Assembly (NCBI RefSeq): GCF_016920785.2
Contig: NW_024609857.1
Coordinates: 194,755,027 to 194,819,026, forward strand
Reading direction: 5' to 3'
Origin: Ixodes scapularis
Lineage: Eukaryota > Arthropoda > Arachnida > Ixodida > Ixodidae
Length of the DNA: 64,000 nt
Within the stretch, counting starts at the first letter, position 1, and each line of letters begins with the position of its first letter. Shown one piece after another: positions 21,057 to 32,962 of the stretch. The notes beneath the pieces are model-generated. The model was not told where the DNA came from, did not search any database, and worked only from the letters and a program-made list of their open reading frames with translations. Made by a program: the position numbers and the translations under genes.

Positions 21057-22924
21057 GCTTTCTCGTTCATTTCACTGGATGCTTTGGCTCCCATGCGAGA
21101 GGTACCTTCAGTAGGTACACATCAAATGGTAGGAATACAGCAAATTCCGCCCCATGTTGCAGGCAAACTGTCTCATGAAATGGTGTTTTACGTTATATCA
21201 ATGCAGTGTACTTACTTAAATTGTGATGTCTCGAGGCTTCTGGAGTATTTTTGCACTGATGGACCAAATGTTCGTTGTAAATGCGATACAACCCTGTGTT
21301 CGTTGTCAAAAGACAAACACAAAGAGCTCTGTCACGTAATGCAAAACAGAGGCGCAATCGGTCTGTTCTGTCGTTTTTTTTTATTCACTCTACTGCCAGT
21401 TTAGAAACAGCTGAAATGCCATTGTCTGGATATGCCTGGACACTGAATGAAGCGTTAGATGTGGTGAAACAGGTAGAAAAATTGAGAGCTTGATATGTCC
21501 TTTCTTTACTTTTCATTGGTGGGTCTATATTTCAGCAGTTCATTCTCATCCGCCTATTTGTGTTCTCATTTTAACATTTCCTAGTGCAGCACTTCAGTAA
21601 CTGTAAAACACCAGACAAGTTCCAGCTCCGCACTGCAGAGATAATCCAACCAAGATGTGGAGAGGTTCTTATTTCAGTCGGGAATAACATGCAAGATGGC
21701 AGCCATATAAGTTTGAACAAAGCTTTGCGTTTTCACCAGTGCAGAGAGCTGTTTCATCATTCGCATGAAGCATGCAATGTAGTGCATCAAGCATTCGTGA
21801 GCGCCTCTATTGAAAGCGAGTACAGCAGTGAACAACATCTTAAAAATGAGCCAAGATGTCCGATGCGACTTTCGGGAGTCAGCGGTTGCTCAAGGTAACA
21901 AAAGCGTGACTGACGGCAACAATAAATGCTTCCACAACACTTGTGTTTTGTCTTACCTTAGGACAGTAATGTTGAAAGTAACGCCGCAAAAGTAAGGGAT
22001 CACTCTTTGATATAACGGTCATTTCCTTTTATGGAAAAGTAACTGTAATTAGTACTTACAATTTAACCTTGGGTAATTGTCAATGTAATTCCTTACTTTC
22101 TTTTACTAGCGTGTAGAAGTCTGGTGGCGGGAGAGGGGAAAGGGCTCTCCCACTCGCCTTGCCCGCTCCCTCATGTAGACAGAGTGGCACTGATATTGTT
22201 ACGAACTTCAGTAGCTTTTGGGTGTGATTTATGCTGCTTTGTTAGTGCCTTCGTGACTGCAGGTGTTCTTGTATTTCACTAAGTCACCAGCTAAAACCAA
22301 TTTGGTTCTTTCTTTCGTGGTTTTCCCCTACTTTTGAAATTATTCTTTGGGAGCTATCTTAACTTCCTGGCACACTGTGGACCATGACTCGTCTGGTTCC
22401 AGAAGGGGAAGCTTTGTAATTGTGCCCCTGTCGAGGTCACTTGTGGGCGTTTGTATGCCTGCAGGAAATGTCTCGCTTTGACCTCATCCTTAACTGAGGG
22501 GTTGCTAGGCTCCTAGGCCCTCGCAGATTAGTCAGTCGGAAACAAGATAGTTAAGCCTTGGTTTTTCTAGACTTGGCGAGGGGAGGGGTTAATAGAGAGT
22601 TGTCGGTAATAGGCTCACAGCACACTATTCTGGGGGCGCTGCAGCCTACCTAAGTGGCCGTTTGTGGAAACGAAGAGAGTCGGTTCCCTCCCGTGAGACG
22701 TCGAAGTGTATTCGTGTTGCGTGCTGCCCTGTCACGTCTTGTGCTTTAGCCCGCCGAGCAGCGATTCTAATTCATCGACTTCAGACCGTGCCCCGGCAGC
22801 ATTGCCTAACGACTCTCGAACTTCGGAGAGACGTCGAACATTCTCCTGGACTTAGGGGTCCTACATTAAGACTTCTGTTTTTCTGACTTTTTTTTTTTTT
22901 TCTTTTTTGTATTGGTGAACCCAT
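21057..22924. other. No gene recognised
   Basis: Frames of up to 145 codons exist (20967-21404) but show no conserved motif and overlap the hAT-like end. The part from about 22100 to 22860 is richer in GC and resembles an LTR or UTR in texture, without a provable boundary. Confidence 0.35.
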
Positions 22925-22985
22925 GTTTTTGTAGTGAACAGTACAGCGCACAAAAAGACAAGGACAGAGAAAAGGAACATGCACG
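22925..22985 (-). repeat. PLE pseudo-LTR-like segment, minus
   Basis: Reversed, this reads CATGTTCCTTTTCTCTGTCC then TTGTCTTTTTGTGCGCTGTA. It matches 23562-23622 on the plus strand and resembles in layout the pseudo-LTR of the PLE at 0.4-9.3 kb (...GTCTGTTGTGCGCTGCG). Confidence 0.45.
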
Positions 22986-23561
22986 ACATGCAAGCGCCGA
23001 CTCGGAACTGAATTTATACATGATTTTTAAGCTCCCAAGAGAATGACGCAAGTCTGCTCCAAGGTTCGCTGGATAGCGGAAAGCCTTAAAAAAGCCAAGT
23101 GCCAGAAACACCACGCCACCTCTGTGTGTCGGGTTCAGCTGGCTTTGTATACAGAATACCACCACAGGCAGTAGAGGCTACGTGGGCCGAACCAGTCGGT
23201 GATTGAAGGACAGCCTTCTCGAGCATGATCGTTCGCCAAACTCTACGGTGCGCATACGTCTCCCTGTACATTGAAAAACCTGCTCGTGTTCTCTAGTCCT
23301 TAACGGCGCAACAATAATAGGACATTATTGAGACAAGACGACTCGCAAAATTTTGGAAGCGCATTATATTAACAGCTTAGGGGACCGCTGCATTAGCCAC
23401 CCATCAGTGATACTGCTTCAAATAGAAACCTAGTTTTTAGATAGACTATGGCGCAAAGACATGTTAGTTGGATGGTGTTGTGCGACACGCCCTAGCACAG
23501 CGTGACTTTCAGCACATTCTCTTCCTTTTCCCCTTGTGTACAAATTCAGCTGCAATTCAGC

Positions 23562-23622
23562 ACTTGTGTGTCATGCATGCTCCTTTTCTCTGTTCTTGTC
23601 TTTTTGTGCCCTGTACTGTACC
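23562..23622 (+). repeat. PLE pseudo-LTR-like segment, plus
   Basis: Reads GTCATGCATGCTCCTTTTCT and on to CTTTTTGTGCCCTGTACTGT. It is an inverted partner of 22925-22985 and lies on the same strand as the PLE endonuclease remnant that follows at 24.4 kb, so it may be that element's 5' end. Confidence 0.45.
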
Positions 23623-24404
23623 ACGCTTCTTCAGGTTTTCAGCTACATCTGAGCCGTTATCGGACTAGAATTCATGGGGTATTTTTTTCTATGTAGCCTT
23701 AGTGCCTGAAGTTCCATGGTGCGTTCTGTTGATTGCCTTAACTAAATTTCCGTTGTCTTTTTGTTTTGTTTTTTTCTATTTCTGCGTCCCTTTGCCTTCT
23801 TTTTACTTCACACTAGGCATGGACCTATCGCCTGTCACCGGTCCGAACCTAAGATTCCTTTTTCCTTGAAGTAATTTATTGTTTTATACAGGAGTTTATG
23901 TTTATTAATGTTTTGCCCCATTTTGTGACAGATATACACATGGTATTTTGTTGTTTCGTGAAGGAGGAAAACAGGCGCTATGCCGGTATGCCCCAGGGCA
24001 GAAGTTGCTATTTTGAGCGTGCTTGTCTTAGGCACAGTCGCTAATCCTGAAGACAATGGTAAAGAGAAGGCCGGTCGCAGACTGTCACAATTTTCCTGTA
24101 TACTTGTTTAATTTACTGGAAACACGAAATAATAAAACAAATAGGGACAGACAGACAGGACAGTTCTTTCAATTAGCAACCGACGTTTATGATGCCTCCT
24201 CAATGGGTCAATTATCCACCCAAATTCGGTTTCTTCTAGCTGTATTGTGGACGCCTTTATGTCCTCTTTGTCAGGTCTCAAATTTACAAGAGAAGATTCC
24301 ATGCACTAAGGTCTGCAGTACCTAGATCTTCGTCTACATCTTCTACCGCCCCGTTTATGTTGGGCTTTCCAACAACGTCCTAAAAATCCAGTACTCCCTT
24401 TCTG

Positions 24405-25100
24405 TAGTTTGCACTCTAAAATGGTCAAGCGTGGAAGTGTCTGGCCCCTCCTTCTCTCCTCCCGTGCTATGCGTCCAACTTGTTCAGTTCAGCATATCAA
24501 CACAGCAAGAACGTCTCCTCAAGGCTGGGTACTTGAAAGATCTTCTTTCGACCACCCTCATTCATCTATTTTAGGTTCTGCGAGCTCTCTGTCTCCCAGA
24601 GGAGGACTTCTCAGGTAGTCACCATACCCTACGTCCATAATACTTCTCACCATTTGAACTCCATAGGAGCGTGGTATGGTACTTCTGTTGTTTTCTCGTG
24701 CAAGACACGCCTGAAACAAGTATGCCAAAAGGTCAATGATAACAGTGCCCCCAAAGTCTGCTCCCTCCAGCATGCCATCCCATTTGTCCCCTGTGACGAG
24801 AAGGTTGTGCACCGCATTCCCTCTACCTGCGGGGATAGGTATGTTGGACAGACCAGTAGGTGCCTCAACACTCAACACCGGAAGCACTTCCTCGAAGTGA
24901 CCCGTGCATCTAGTGACACCCTTCATTCCATTGTGGAGCACAACCGCATTTGCTCAAACTGTCAGCCCGACTTCCTAGCTATGCGAGTCATTGGGAGAAA
25001 CAAGGATAGACTAGGACGAGAAATTATTGAGTCCTTTAAGATAGCCGGGGATGATTTGAACTATGCCTCACCCTCTCTAAGGTTAACCAAGGCAGATTGA
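24405..25100 (+). pseudogene. Second Penelope-like element, endonuclease end
   Basis: Starts with HSKMVKRGSVWP, the equivalent of HSKLVKRGIAK in the intact PLE. After frameshifts it gives VVTIPYVHNTSHHLNSI and then an open frame (24654-25100) with GTSVVFS, the Cys-rich segment, HRIPSTCGDRYVGQTSRCLN and GREIIES. These are the linker and GIY-YIG nuclease of a PLE clearly distinct in sequence from the composite at the window start. The RT core is missing or unrecognisable upstream. The frame ends at 25098-25100, where the tail of an oppositely oriented LINE begins. Confidence 0.8.
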
Positions 25101-26803
25101 TTGATTGATTTACTGTTTATTGGCACAAGGGCTCCCTATGGGCCAAAGAGTGCCAGTCTATGGTGAAGGATGTGTTAAATCTCAAAGTTTGTCACTGCCA
25201 CTATATTGGCCTTAAAGTAATGATGTCAGACCAGATAGAAATAAAAGGTGTGAAAAGTTGACCGAATGAAACGAATGGAGTACCAGATAAAAGGAATACC
25301 GGATGAAAAGGAGCGTGGTCCCATCTTGGGAGTTCGACCAGGTGTCTAAGATGCGTGGGTACTTTGGGCACGAGTAGATATGCAGAGCAGAGTGTGTGGT
25401 ACGGCAGATATCACATTCTGGGGGTTCGGAGCAATTTAACGGGTAACCGTGAGTAAGGCGTGTATGACCAATACGAAGCTGAGTCAAGATAACATTTTCA
25501 CAACGCGATAGATTATCTGAGGGGGGCCAGGGGTATGTGTGAGGTTTGATTGTGTAGAGTTGGTTCTGGGTTTGCTGTTTCCATAACAGATTCCATTGTG
25601 TCAACGTATGCTTGTGAGCTAAGTCTTTCAAGTCCATCCTAGGAATGCTTATCAAGGTAATGTGAAGAGCTTGAACATTTCGCGCAGCGGCATCAGCACT
25701 TTCATTCCCTGTGATCTGCATATGACCTGGCACCCAGCGAGAAACTAAATGTATGTCCCTTGAGTCGAGTGCTAAGAGAAATCTTTTAATCTCTGTGATG
25801 AGTGCGTGGACTTGGGTTTTAGTGCTTGATAATGCTTGCAAAACACTTTGCGAGTCTGAGAATATGATGATATTTTTATTGTGTCCGCCCTGCACAGATT
25901 TTGACACTTCAAGGATAGCAAAAGCTTCTGCTGTAAAAATAGAAACACTGCGTGGAAGCCTATACTGACCAGTTTTCAGCCCAGCAGTGAATGCAACCCC
26001 ACATTCTCCTTACTCTCGGACCCGTCGATGTATATTTCCAAAAAATCTTTGTACCCGACTTGCATTTCGTTAAAAGCCTGTTGGTAAACTATGGGTGGGG
26101 TTGATGCTTTCCTATATTTCAAAGTCAAAGAGTGTTCTAGAGTTATCCCATGGGGCCCCCTCCTGGATGGAATTGGAAACTGTTTTAAAATTTATGCCTG
26201 CTTTCTCATGCATCGCTTTTAGACGTATGCCGAGCGGAGGAACTATATGTTGTTTGTTGGGAAAAAGTTAAAGGTACTTTGGATTTGTGATGTTCTCGCA
26301 CACTACATGTTCCGGTAGTGAAGCCGCCTTTATCCCATATGAGAGTGAGAGTTTTTCGCAGCGCATGCTCAGGGGAGATTCATTAGCCAGATTGTACAAG
26401 CTTTCTACCAGCGAGGTAGTATGAAAGGCACCGATGCAGAGACGGATGCATTGGTGAGCAATGGGATCCAGTTTTTGAGAGACGGACTTTCTTGCTGAGT
26501 CGTAAACCACTGAGCCATAGTCCGAAATGGAGCGGATGAGGGAGTGGTAAATTCTGAGGAGGGATTGTTGGTGATGATCCCCATGTGGTGCTACTAAGAA
26601 GTTTCAGAATATTCATCCTTTTTAAACAAGTGTTTCGAAGGTCCAAAATGTGGGGCTGAAATGTTAGTTTGCTGTCAAAGATGACACCTAGAAATGTATG
26701 GCTTTTCTTAACCGGTAGGGTTTATCTATAAAGTGTCAGTTCTGGTTCCGGGAACAGCCCTCGTCGCTGTGTGAAGTGCACTGCCACGGTCTTTGTGTTT
26801 CCG
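25101..26803 (-). pseudogene. I-clade LINE 3' end: RT thumb, RNase H, Cys-rich tail
   Basis: On the minus strand the RT end reads GNTKTVAVHF, HTFLGVIFDSKLTFQPHI, then MVYDSARKS, LDPIAHQCIRLCIGAF. It is followed by an RNase H domain with IYIDGSES, TAEAFAIL, FSDSQSVLQAL and GHMQITGNESAD, which supply the D-E-D-D catalytic set. The end LRIGHTRLTHGY plus PPECDIC...HIYSCPKY is the I-clade signature. The RT is interrupted by a stop and by frameshifts near 26.0 and 26.45 kb. The element ends in a (TGAT)n-like tail at 25101-25115 inside PLE sequence and is cut at 26803, so it is 5'-truncated and dead. Confidence 0.85.
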
Positions 26804-26804
26804 A

Positions 26805-27548
26805 CAAAAAAAGGCCCCAGGTGCGAAGTAGGAAAAAATGTTCCCAAAGGATTCTATATGTCTGGGTTTCCCGGATCCTCACGGCCTTCGGGCAGTCCGG
26901 TGATATCTTCTTAGGAAAAAAAGGCATCCTGTGGCCCCAACAAATGAGCGGAAATAGACGATTCCCTGAGGTAGACATTGCGACACGGTTAGCGCGAACA
27001 CGACATCGGTGCATTTTCATTTTACTTAGAAGGAGTATTAGTGGGAACGAGATTTGCCCATCTGCATTATATCCCCAAATGACCACTTTCAGTACCTATA
27101 ATAACTTTGATGACAACATTTCGTTTCTATATAAAAAAAAGAGAAAAAAAAAAAACAAAAAAAAACTAGCGATTGCTTGTTCGTGTTAACAGTGTCGCAC
27201 ATTTTACCTATTTGAAAATGGTTCACAAGTGCCTCTTAAATTTCCCCAAACACAATAATTTGGTTTTGGCTAAAAATGTTATAAATGTTTATTTTACAAT
27301 AAAAAAAAAAAAAAAAAAAAGATAATTTATTTTTGGCAAACAATAATTCTGTGTCCAAAATACCCCACAATAGAATACTTTGGTTGCTTTGTGTGACTTC
27401 CAGTCTCCCTTTCTACCTCAGGGTGGGTCAGGTCATTTGTGACCGGACAATGACAGGACCGCCCGAAGGCCATGAGAATGGGGAAAACCCAGCGATAGTG
27501 AACCCCTTGGGGACATTTTTTCCTACTTTCCACCTGAGGCCTTTTTTT
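26805..27548. mobile_element. Inverted-repeat element, about 740 bp
   Basis: Arms of about 95 bp at 26806-26900 and 27453-27548 are inverted copies: AAAAAAAGGCCCCAGGTGCG pairs with CACCTGAGGCCTTTTTTT, and GGACTGCCCGAAGGCC with GGACCGCCCGAAGGCC. It abuts the 5' break of the I-clade LINE. An A-run lies at 27301-27320. No coding content is visible, and the target duplication is not clear (possibly TTTCCG). Confidence 0.6.
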
Positions 27549-27777
27549 CCGGGGACATATTTTCCCGGGACTTTTCCTCTGGGGAGACTTTTTCCGGAAC
27601 CCAGTTCTTTGTGCTCAAGTACACCCCAAACACCAGACTTGTTCACAATGTGGTTCAAAGGTTGCTACATTTATTCGGTAACATATAAAAGTTAATTTGA
27701 TTGTTTGCTGTTACATAACAATTACAGGATATAAGTTGCAAGATTTCATTCAAAGAGATATGAAACAATCCTTTTTA

Positions 27778-27871
27778 GACTTAAAACGAAAGAAACACAG
27801 AAGAGGACAAAACAGACGACACAGCTGTGTCGTCAGTTTCGTTCTCTTGCGTGTTTCTTTCGTTTTAAGTC
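27778..27871. repeat. 94-bp palindromic hairpin
   Basis: GACTTAAAACGAAAGAAACAC pairs with GTGTTTCTTTCGTTTTAAGTC at the outside, and the centre is ACGACACAGCTGTGTCGT. There is virtually no loop. It would form a long hairpin if transcribed. Confidence 0.9.
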
Positions 27872-28114
27872 AATGTAGATCACCAACACGCTCAAGCCTT
27901 TAACAATCCTTTTACTTTCGCTTAACATCGGTCATAACAAAATCTGCGACATTCCTAACCTGCTAAACACAAATTGTTTCTGCTTTCAGTCATTAACCGT
28001 GCAAGATGAAAAATTAGCAGCGTTCGCACCCTCAACATAGAGCCATACTATGTTTTATAGTTAGTTTTAAATGCTGTCAATACTAATGGCACCAACTTGT
28101 AGCTTAATCTAGTG

Positions 28115-28496
28115 CAGGGCGTAAGATAGACAGGTGGGGAAACGGCCCACAGAAGCCTACCACAGCGCCGTGACCGGATTGTGTACTCGTCTGCTTGCGG
28201 GTACCCCCGATTTGCGACACATGGCGCTGCGGCGAGACGAAAAAAATTTGGAATCGAATTTGCATGGAACTTTATGGGAGAGTGCGCAAAATAAACAGAG
28301 AGCACGACATTCCTTTATTGAAAATCCACGATAAATCATCTCCGTCAGTTTAGCCGGCCGCCACCGGTCGCCCACCCGGAGTGAGAGTTCGCGGTGCTCC
28401 ACATAGATGGCGCCACAGAAAAAGAGAAAACCAAAGGGGACACAATCCGGTCGGTCATTTGGCTCTCGTTTCTCCACCTGTCTATCTTACACCCTG
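28115..28496. mobile_element. hAT-type MITE, 382 bp
   Basis: The left end CAGGGCGTAAGATAGACAGG and the reversed right end CAGGGTGTAAGATAGACAGG match over about 27 bases. ATCTAGTG is duplicated exactly at 28107-28114 and 28497-28504. The CAGGG start and 8-bp duplication indicate hAT. There is no transposase. Confidence 0.88.
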
Positions 28497-28504
28497 ATCT
28501 AGTG

Positions 28505-30290
28505 TCTGATTTGCGGAAGAGCAAAGGAATCATGAGATCAAACCACAAGCTCGCGCAAGCAACATTGAGCAAGAAGTTGCTTTCCACCCACAAATTTATG
28601 TGCCAAAATTTTTCACGATTGCCCCGGCTTATGCACTGGACTTGGCAATCCTTTGTTAGTTTTATAGGTCTAAATCTCGCTTCCTATACGGTGCCCCCAT
28701 TGCCCCCCCCCTTGGAACCGCCCCTGCCACCTACTTGGACATGTTGAGTTCGATTAGATAAGTGAAGGCCAAATTATTAACTACTAACTTTGAAAAGTTG
28801 GTGGGGAGCTTAAGGTTTTATGTTTTTGTAGAGATGTGACCATACAGTTCTATATAGAGGGTGCTGTGTATCACGCCAACGTTCGTATACAAGCACCTTA
28901 TCATTGGAATAAAAGTTGTTCAGCATCCAACCACGCACATGTCATTAGTCCCTGGGTCAGTTGGGTTCCGTTAACACCCATAGCCACCACAACACTAACC
29001 TGAAAAGTGTATCCGCTGCTTGTGTCTGGTGCACGAGCATTCCTTTTCTCAAGGTTTGTCTCAATGCCACCAGCATAAAAGAATGCGCACACAATGCATT
29101 TCCTTCAGCTTCAAACTGACCTGTAATCAGACATAGAGCTTGCAACACAACCAGCACCAACATGTGATATTTTTTTGGTTGTTCCATGACAGCTGGAAGA
29201 AATCATGTGATCAAGATTACTGGCACACTTAAGTGGGGCACCGAATAGGAAGTCAGATTTAGACCTATAATTAACCTGTCTGCAAAGAATGCAAAACGGT
29301 TGTGTGTTTACGAGGTGTTATGCAGAAACTTATCATTTTCTATGTAACACAATTCAAATATTGGGCTTCAACCCCGAGCTGTTTGACCTTGCGTTCGATA
29401 TTGACCCATCCCTCCTCAAACCAAGCGTGAATATTCGAGGCAATCAGGTCAGCTGAACACGGAAAAACAAGGACACGAAGAGAAGGACTGGACAAACACA
29501 CCGCTGACCAACAACCGACTTTTACGTTTTCCTCATCCCAGCCTAGGCCCTTTCTTCTTCGTCCTACGGCACATTAAACACATTTAAAAAGAAACTTTTA
29601 GCCTACCACTCAACGGGGTGTGGCAAACCACAAATACTGGCGTTTTTTTTGTTTTTTTTTGTGAACCGTAATTGACGAGGTGCTCATGCAATCTTCTCCT
29701 TTTTCTCCAATGGCCAAGGCCTCCAGACTAAAACCCGTGACTCAGTGAATATTGACCCGTCTCTTTATCGCCTATAATTATAGTGTGATGACAGGACGAA
29801 AATGAAGGCCATCGTGAGATACATGCAGACCTGTACTACTCAAAAAACCAACAAGGTCTCAGCACACCAGAGATCGAGTGACAATACAAAAGGTGTCGCG
29901 CTAATATCTGAAAAAACATGCATGCGCTAAAGAAAAAAAAAAACTGTTTCCTTTCTAGAGGTTGCGTTTAATTTACGGAACATATTCCGCCGTTCAAATA
30001 GGTGCCCGCAATCAGAAGAATTCTCGTAAGGTACACTTCCTCGTGCGATCAGCCGCGTCACGAACAGCCGAATATCGTGCCCACGACAGGTCAAAGAACT
30101 GGAGGTTACCGTCAGGCAGGGAAGTTTAGCGTACATAAAAAGTGACCCCAGGTGCTCTTGGCCGACAAACCCGAGAAACCAGCCTTTCTTACTGAGAACA
30201 AAAGACAAAAATAAAGCAGGAAACGCAGCGACTGCCAAAAAAGCTCACGGCTAGAGCTCCCATCTAACAATCATAACGGTATGACAACAA
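28505..30290. other. No gene recognised; two weak repeat traces
   Basis: 28695-28735 carries a C-tract and CCGCCCCTG, like one end of a CAGGGGCGG MITE whose partner I could not find. 29460-29520 contains ACAAGGACACGAAGAGAAGG and ACACCGCTGACCAACAAC, reminiscent of PLE pseudo-LTR wording. Otherwise only short frames. Confidence 0.35.
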
Positions 30291-31560
30291 GGAAGTGAAC
30301 ATCCGTCAAGCGTGCGTTAAAAATATCCCGGTAGTTTTGCGATGCACACTGTGTGACTGCGATGCCGACGTCGAGATACCGGAACTGCCGACGAATTGTT
30401 CTTCGGTTGCTCGCGAACATGCCTCTTGCTTGAGCCGAAGCGTCCGAGCTGCCGCATCCCGATGCGTCGAAGCGCGAGGATCTTGAGCGTGTCCGGCTCG
30501 TCCAAAAGATCGAGACTCGCTGGCGCAGCGAAGACCTTGAGCAACTTTTCCCCGCGTTCAGCGATCCGTGGCCCCGTGGCTGACGGCAGCCAAAGTGGAA
30601 CAAGGGACACCGGACGAGCGAACATATTGCAGGAACGGTGAAAGTCGCTCCAAACCGGTCGAATGTGCCGACCGCAAGGCGAGATCTCTTCCGCGGTTCC
30701 GTCGCCGCACTTTGTCAGTGGCCGAACGACACGCAGAAACGAAACCAGTTTGATCATTTTTACGCGTGGCCTAGGTTTATGGCCGCGATCGGAACGAGAA
30801 TAAAGTTTAAAGCCTCCGAAAACAACCGTTGGACGAAACAGGGAAGAGGGGCCTTGGTGTGACGATCACTCACCTTCTCGGAGCAACTTGACGCTGAACC
30901 TGGCAGGTTTTCGACAATGAAGAGCGCCTAAATTGCCAGGCAGTGCCTGTTGACAGTTGGACCAGCTGAGTCGCAAGGCCAGTCAGCGCTGCCGCAGCTG
31001 CCGCACGACCACTGAGCGAAATCGGCAAAAGCCGCGACAGCAACGAGAGCAAGCGAGAGCGCGGTCGCGGGTCAGCGCGGAAAGATGGCGCCACGAGTCC
31101 ACCAATTCGCTTATGACACTCGTCAGCGCCAAAATTCATACGTCGCCATTTCACGATTCGCCGACTGATATCCTAGTTTCGTGTTGTTCCGTTTCTGTTG
31201 TTCGGGGAACATGTTCGCGGGCGTTGAGAGCCCATAAAACACGTGTTGTGCCCGACAAAGGAGGTGCAATAAGTGTGCTCTCGAGTGGAGGCCACGTTCC
31301 CAAACAATGCTCGCCACGCTCTTCCGCCGAGCGGTCGTGTGCTCCGTGCACCGTGACGACTAATTCTGACAGAAGCGGGTCAGCCATCCTAGGCCGAGAA
31401 GAAAGTATCTGCTTCGGCGGCCGCGCTTCCGCGGTCTAGTGCCGGCACGATCGATGTCAGGCCGCTGTCCCGCACGCTAAGCCTCAGCACGAACCACTCG
31501 AGCTGGTACGCGTGCGCTGCCGTTCGCCCGCGAACTCGGCAGTTCTTCGGTCCCACGCCT
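30291..31560. other. CpG-rich stretch, possible promoter or exon region
   Basis: CG dinucleotides are much denser here than in the surroundings. A minus-strand frame of 146 codons (30317-30757) and a plus-strand frame of 160 codons (30957-31439) exist, but neither shows a motif I recognise. At 31084 the sequence AAGATGGCGCC resembles the YY1-type core element found at animal transcription starts. This is the best place in the window to look for a host gene, but no gene can be claimed. Confidence 0.4.
31083..31094 (+). promoter_or_regulatory. YY1-like AAGATGGCGCC motif
   Basis: The 11-base AAGATGGCGCC sits in the CpG-rich stretch and matches the extended YY1 core seen near metazoan transcription starts. 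Similar words near 36521 and 42491 lie in or beside mobile elements, so the motif alone proves little. Confidence 0.3.
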
Positions 31561-31668
31561 AATCTCCCAGTTTCTTCTATTTTATATCATTTCCTTTTAA
31601 AGCGTCAAATGCCTTTTAACGCTACCCCCAATTCCAAATTTTGTCCTCCCGTCCGTGCGTTTTCCGCC

Positions 31669-31758
31669 AAATTTAGCGGGGAAATTGAATTGGAGTTTAG
31701 GTCACGTGACATTGATGTCACGTGACCTAAACACCAATCCGATTTCCCCACTAAATTT
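31669..31758. repeat. 90-bp palindrome with two CACGTG boxes
   Basis: The centre is TTTAGGTCACGTGACAT, then TG, then the exact complement, and imperfect arms continue out to AAATTTAG and CTAAATTT. The two TCACGTGAC sites are perfect E-boxes of the USF/MITF/TFE type placed symmetrically about 31713/31714. Confidence 0.85.
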
Positions 31759-32577
31759 AGAGGGAAGATTGCGGTCCACGTGACCTCAATCTCCCGCTGA
31801 CGAACGTTTTATTGAAAGAGGGGAAAGGGCTACCGGTGCTTTCCCCTTGCTGGCTAACAACGAGCGGAAGACCCGGATTCACGCCTTGGACGCAGGGTGA
31901 CCACCTTCCTGCTAGCGAAATGCGGGACACGCAAGGGGGTGTAGAATAAATTCCTTAACACGCGCACCACGAACCCAGGCTCTGTTAACACATTTAATAT
32001 CATGTGCTGTTTTTACACCTGCTAAATTTTCACTCCCAGTTATATATATTTTTATGCCAAATGTGTTATTGGATGTGTCGAAGTTGAAAACATAAAAATT
32101 GACTGTAACAGAACTCAATGCATCAAATGGAAATAAGAAACAGTAATTATTTTTCGGGTTATTGTTTCCTGTTGACGCTTACTTTTATCAACATGGTCTT
32201 ACGCAAATTTTTAACATTATATTCTTTTTCGATCGTTGCGAGTTGCAGGCTTTCTGTCTTGTATGGCTGCCTTCACTAAAACAAAAATCCACAGTAACCC
32301 TTTCTCAGCGAAACAGCGATTTCAAAATAATTACAATATTTTATATTGCAACTTGTGCTGAGCAATTTTTCTTAGAATATTTTGCCACCAAGGAAGAGGC
32401 ACAACAGAGTATGCGCGTCGGAGCTCCTGCAAGAACGACAATTGCTTTTCACAATGCTTGGATAGAAAATGGTGTACCATTGTGATTTGCACGATTTACC
32501 AGCGACCTCCGCGCTTCCCCGTGCCCCTCTGTTCGGCAGCGTCATGATTTGCAGAGTGAATTTTACTACAGGTATTG

Positions 32578-32865
32578 TAACGGGTGGCGACCAATAAACA
32601 ATAAATAAAGAGAAAGAAATAAACGTTTAATGTGGCGAACTTGTGCCAAAAATAAAAGGGTACAAAAGATAATAACCGAGCGTCGCGGGCGTCGAAGTCG
32701 GCGTAGCAGCAGAGTCGAACGCTGGGCGAAAACTGACTGCAGATCAGCACGCGGAGTCCCTTATGTACGCGCCTAGGGTTCTGGAACAATCGGCCTAGAT
32801 TGTTCGGCGACTGGAACATTCGGAACTCGATCTCACGAGAATGTTCTCGAACTCACGAGAACGCA
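32578..32865 (-). repeat. Possible solo LTR
   Basis: Reversed, the segment runs through a TACATAAGG TATA-like word, a GC-rich stretch, an A/T-rich stretch and ends CCACCCGTTACA, which has the texture of an LTR. I could not find a clean second edge or a target duplication. Confidence 0.3.
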
Positions 32866-32885
32866 ATGAAAGAACAAATAAAAGA

Positions 32886-32962
32886 GCATTCCACTGACTG
32901 GAATCGAAACCAGACTTTCTGCGCGACAGTCAAGCACGGTAACCACACGGCCACGCGCGCGG
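32886..32962 (-). repeat. tRNA-like segment of a SINE
   Basis: The minus strand gives GTGGCCGTGTGGTTACCGTG (A-box-like) and then CTGGTTTCGATTCCAG, a B-box with a paired T-arm. The spacing suits a tRNA-derived RNA polymerase III promoter. The acceptor stem does not close, so it is not a functional tRNA gene. Confidence 0.45.

Noticed and set aside
20967..21404. 145-codon frame as a gene
   Set aside because: It begins inside the hAT-like terminus, has no motif or plausible start context and reads through AT-rich DNA.
22197..22870. LTR starting TGTTACGAAC
   Set aside because: The base texture fits, but no matching CA end, second copy or target repeat was seen.
28690..28740. Complete CAGGGGCGG-type MITE
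   Set aside because: Only one end (reversed CAGGGGCGGTTCCAAG) could be found; no partner end or duplication.
30317..30757. 146-codon minus-strand frame as a host gene
   Set aside because: Its open length is explained by GC-rich composition; no conserved motif or splice evidence. Kept only as part of a CpG-rich region.
32886..32962. Functional tRNA gene on the minus strand
   Set aside because: The T-arm pairs, but the acceptor stem and anticodon arm do not; more likely a SINE head.
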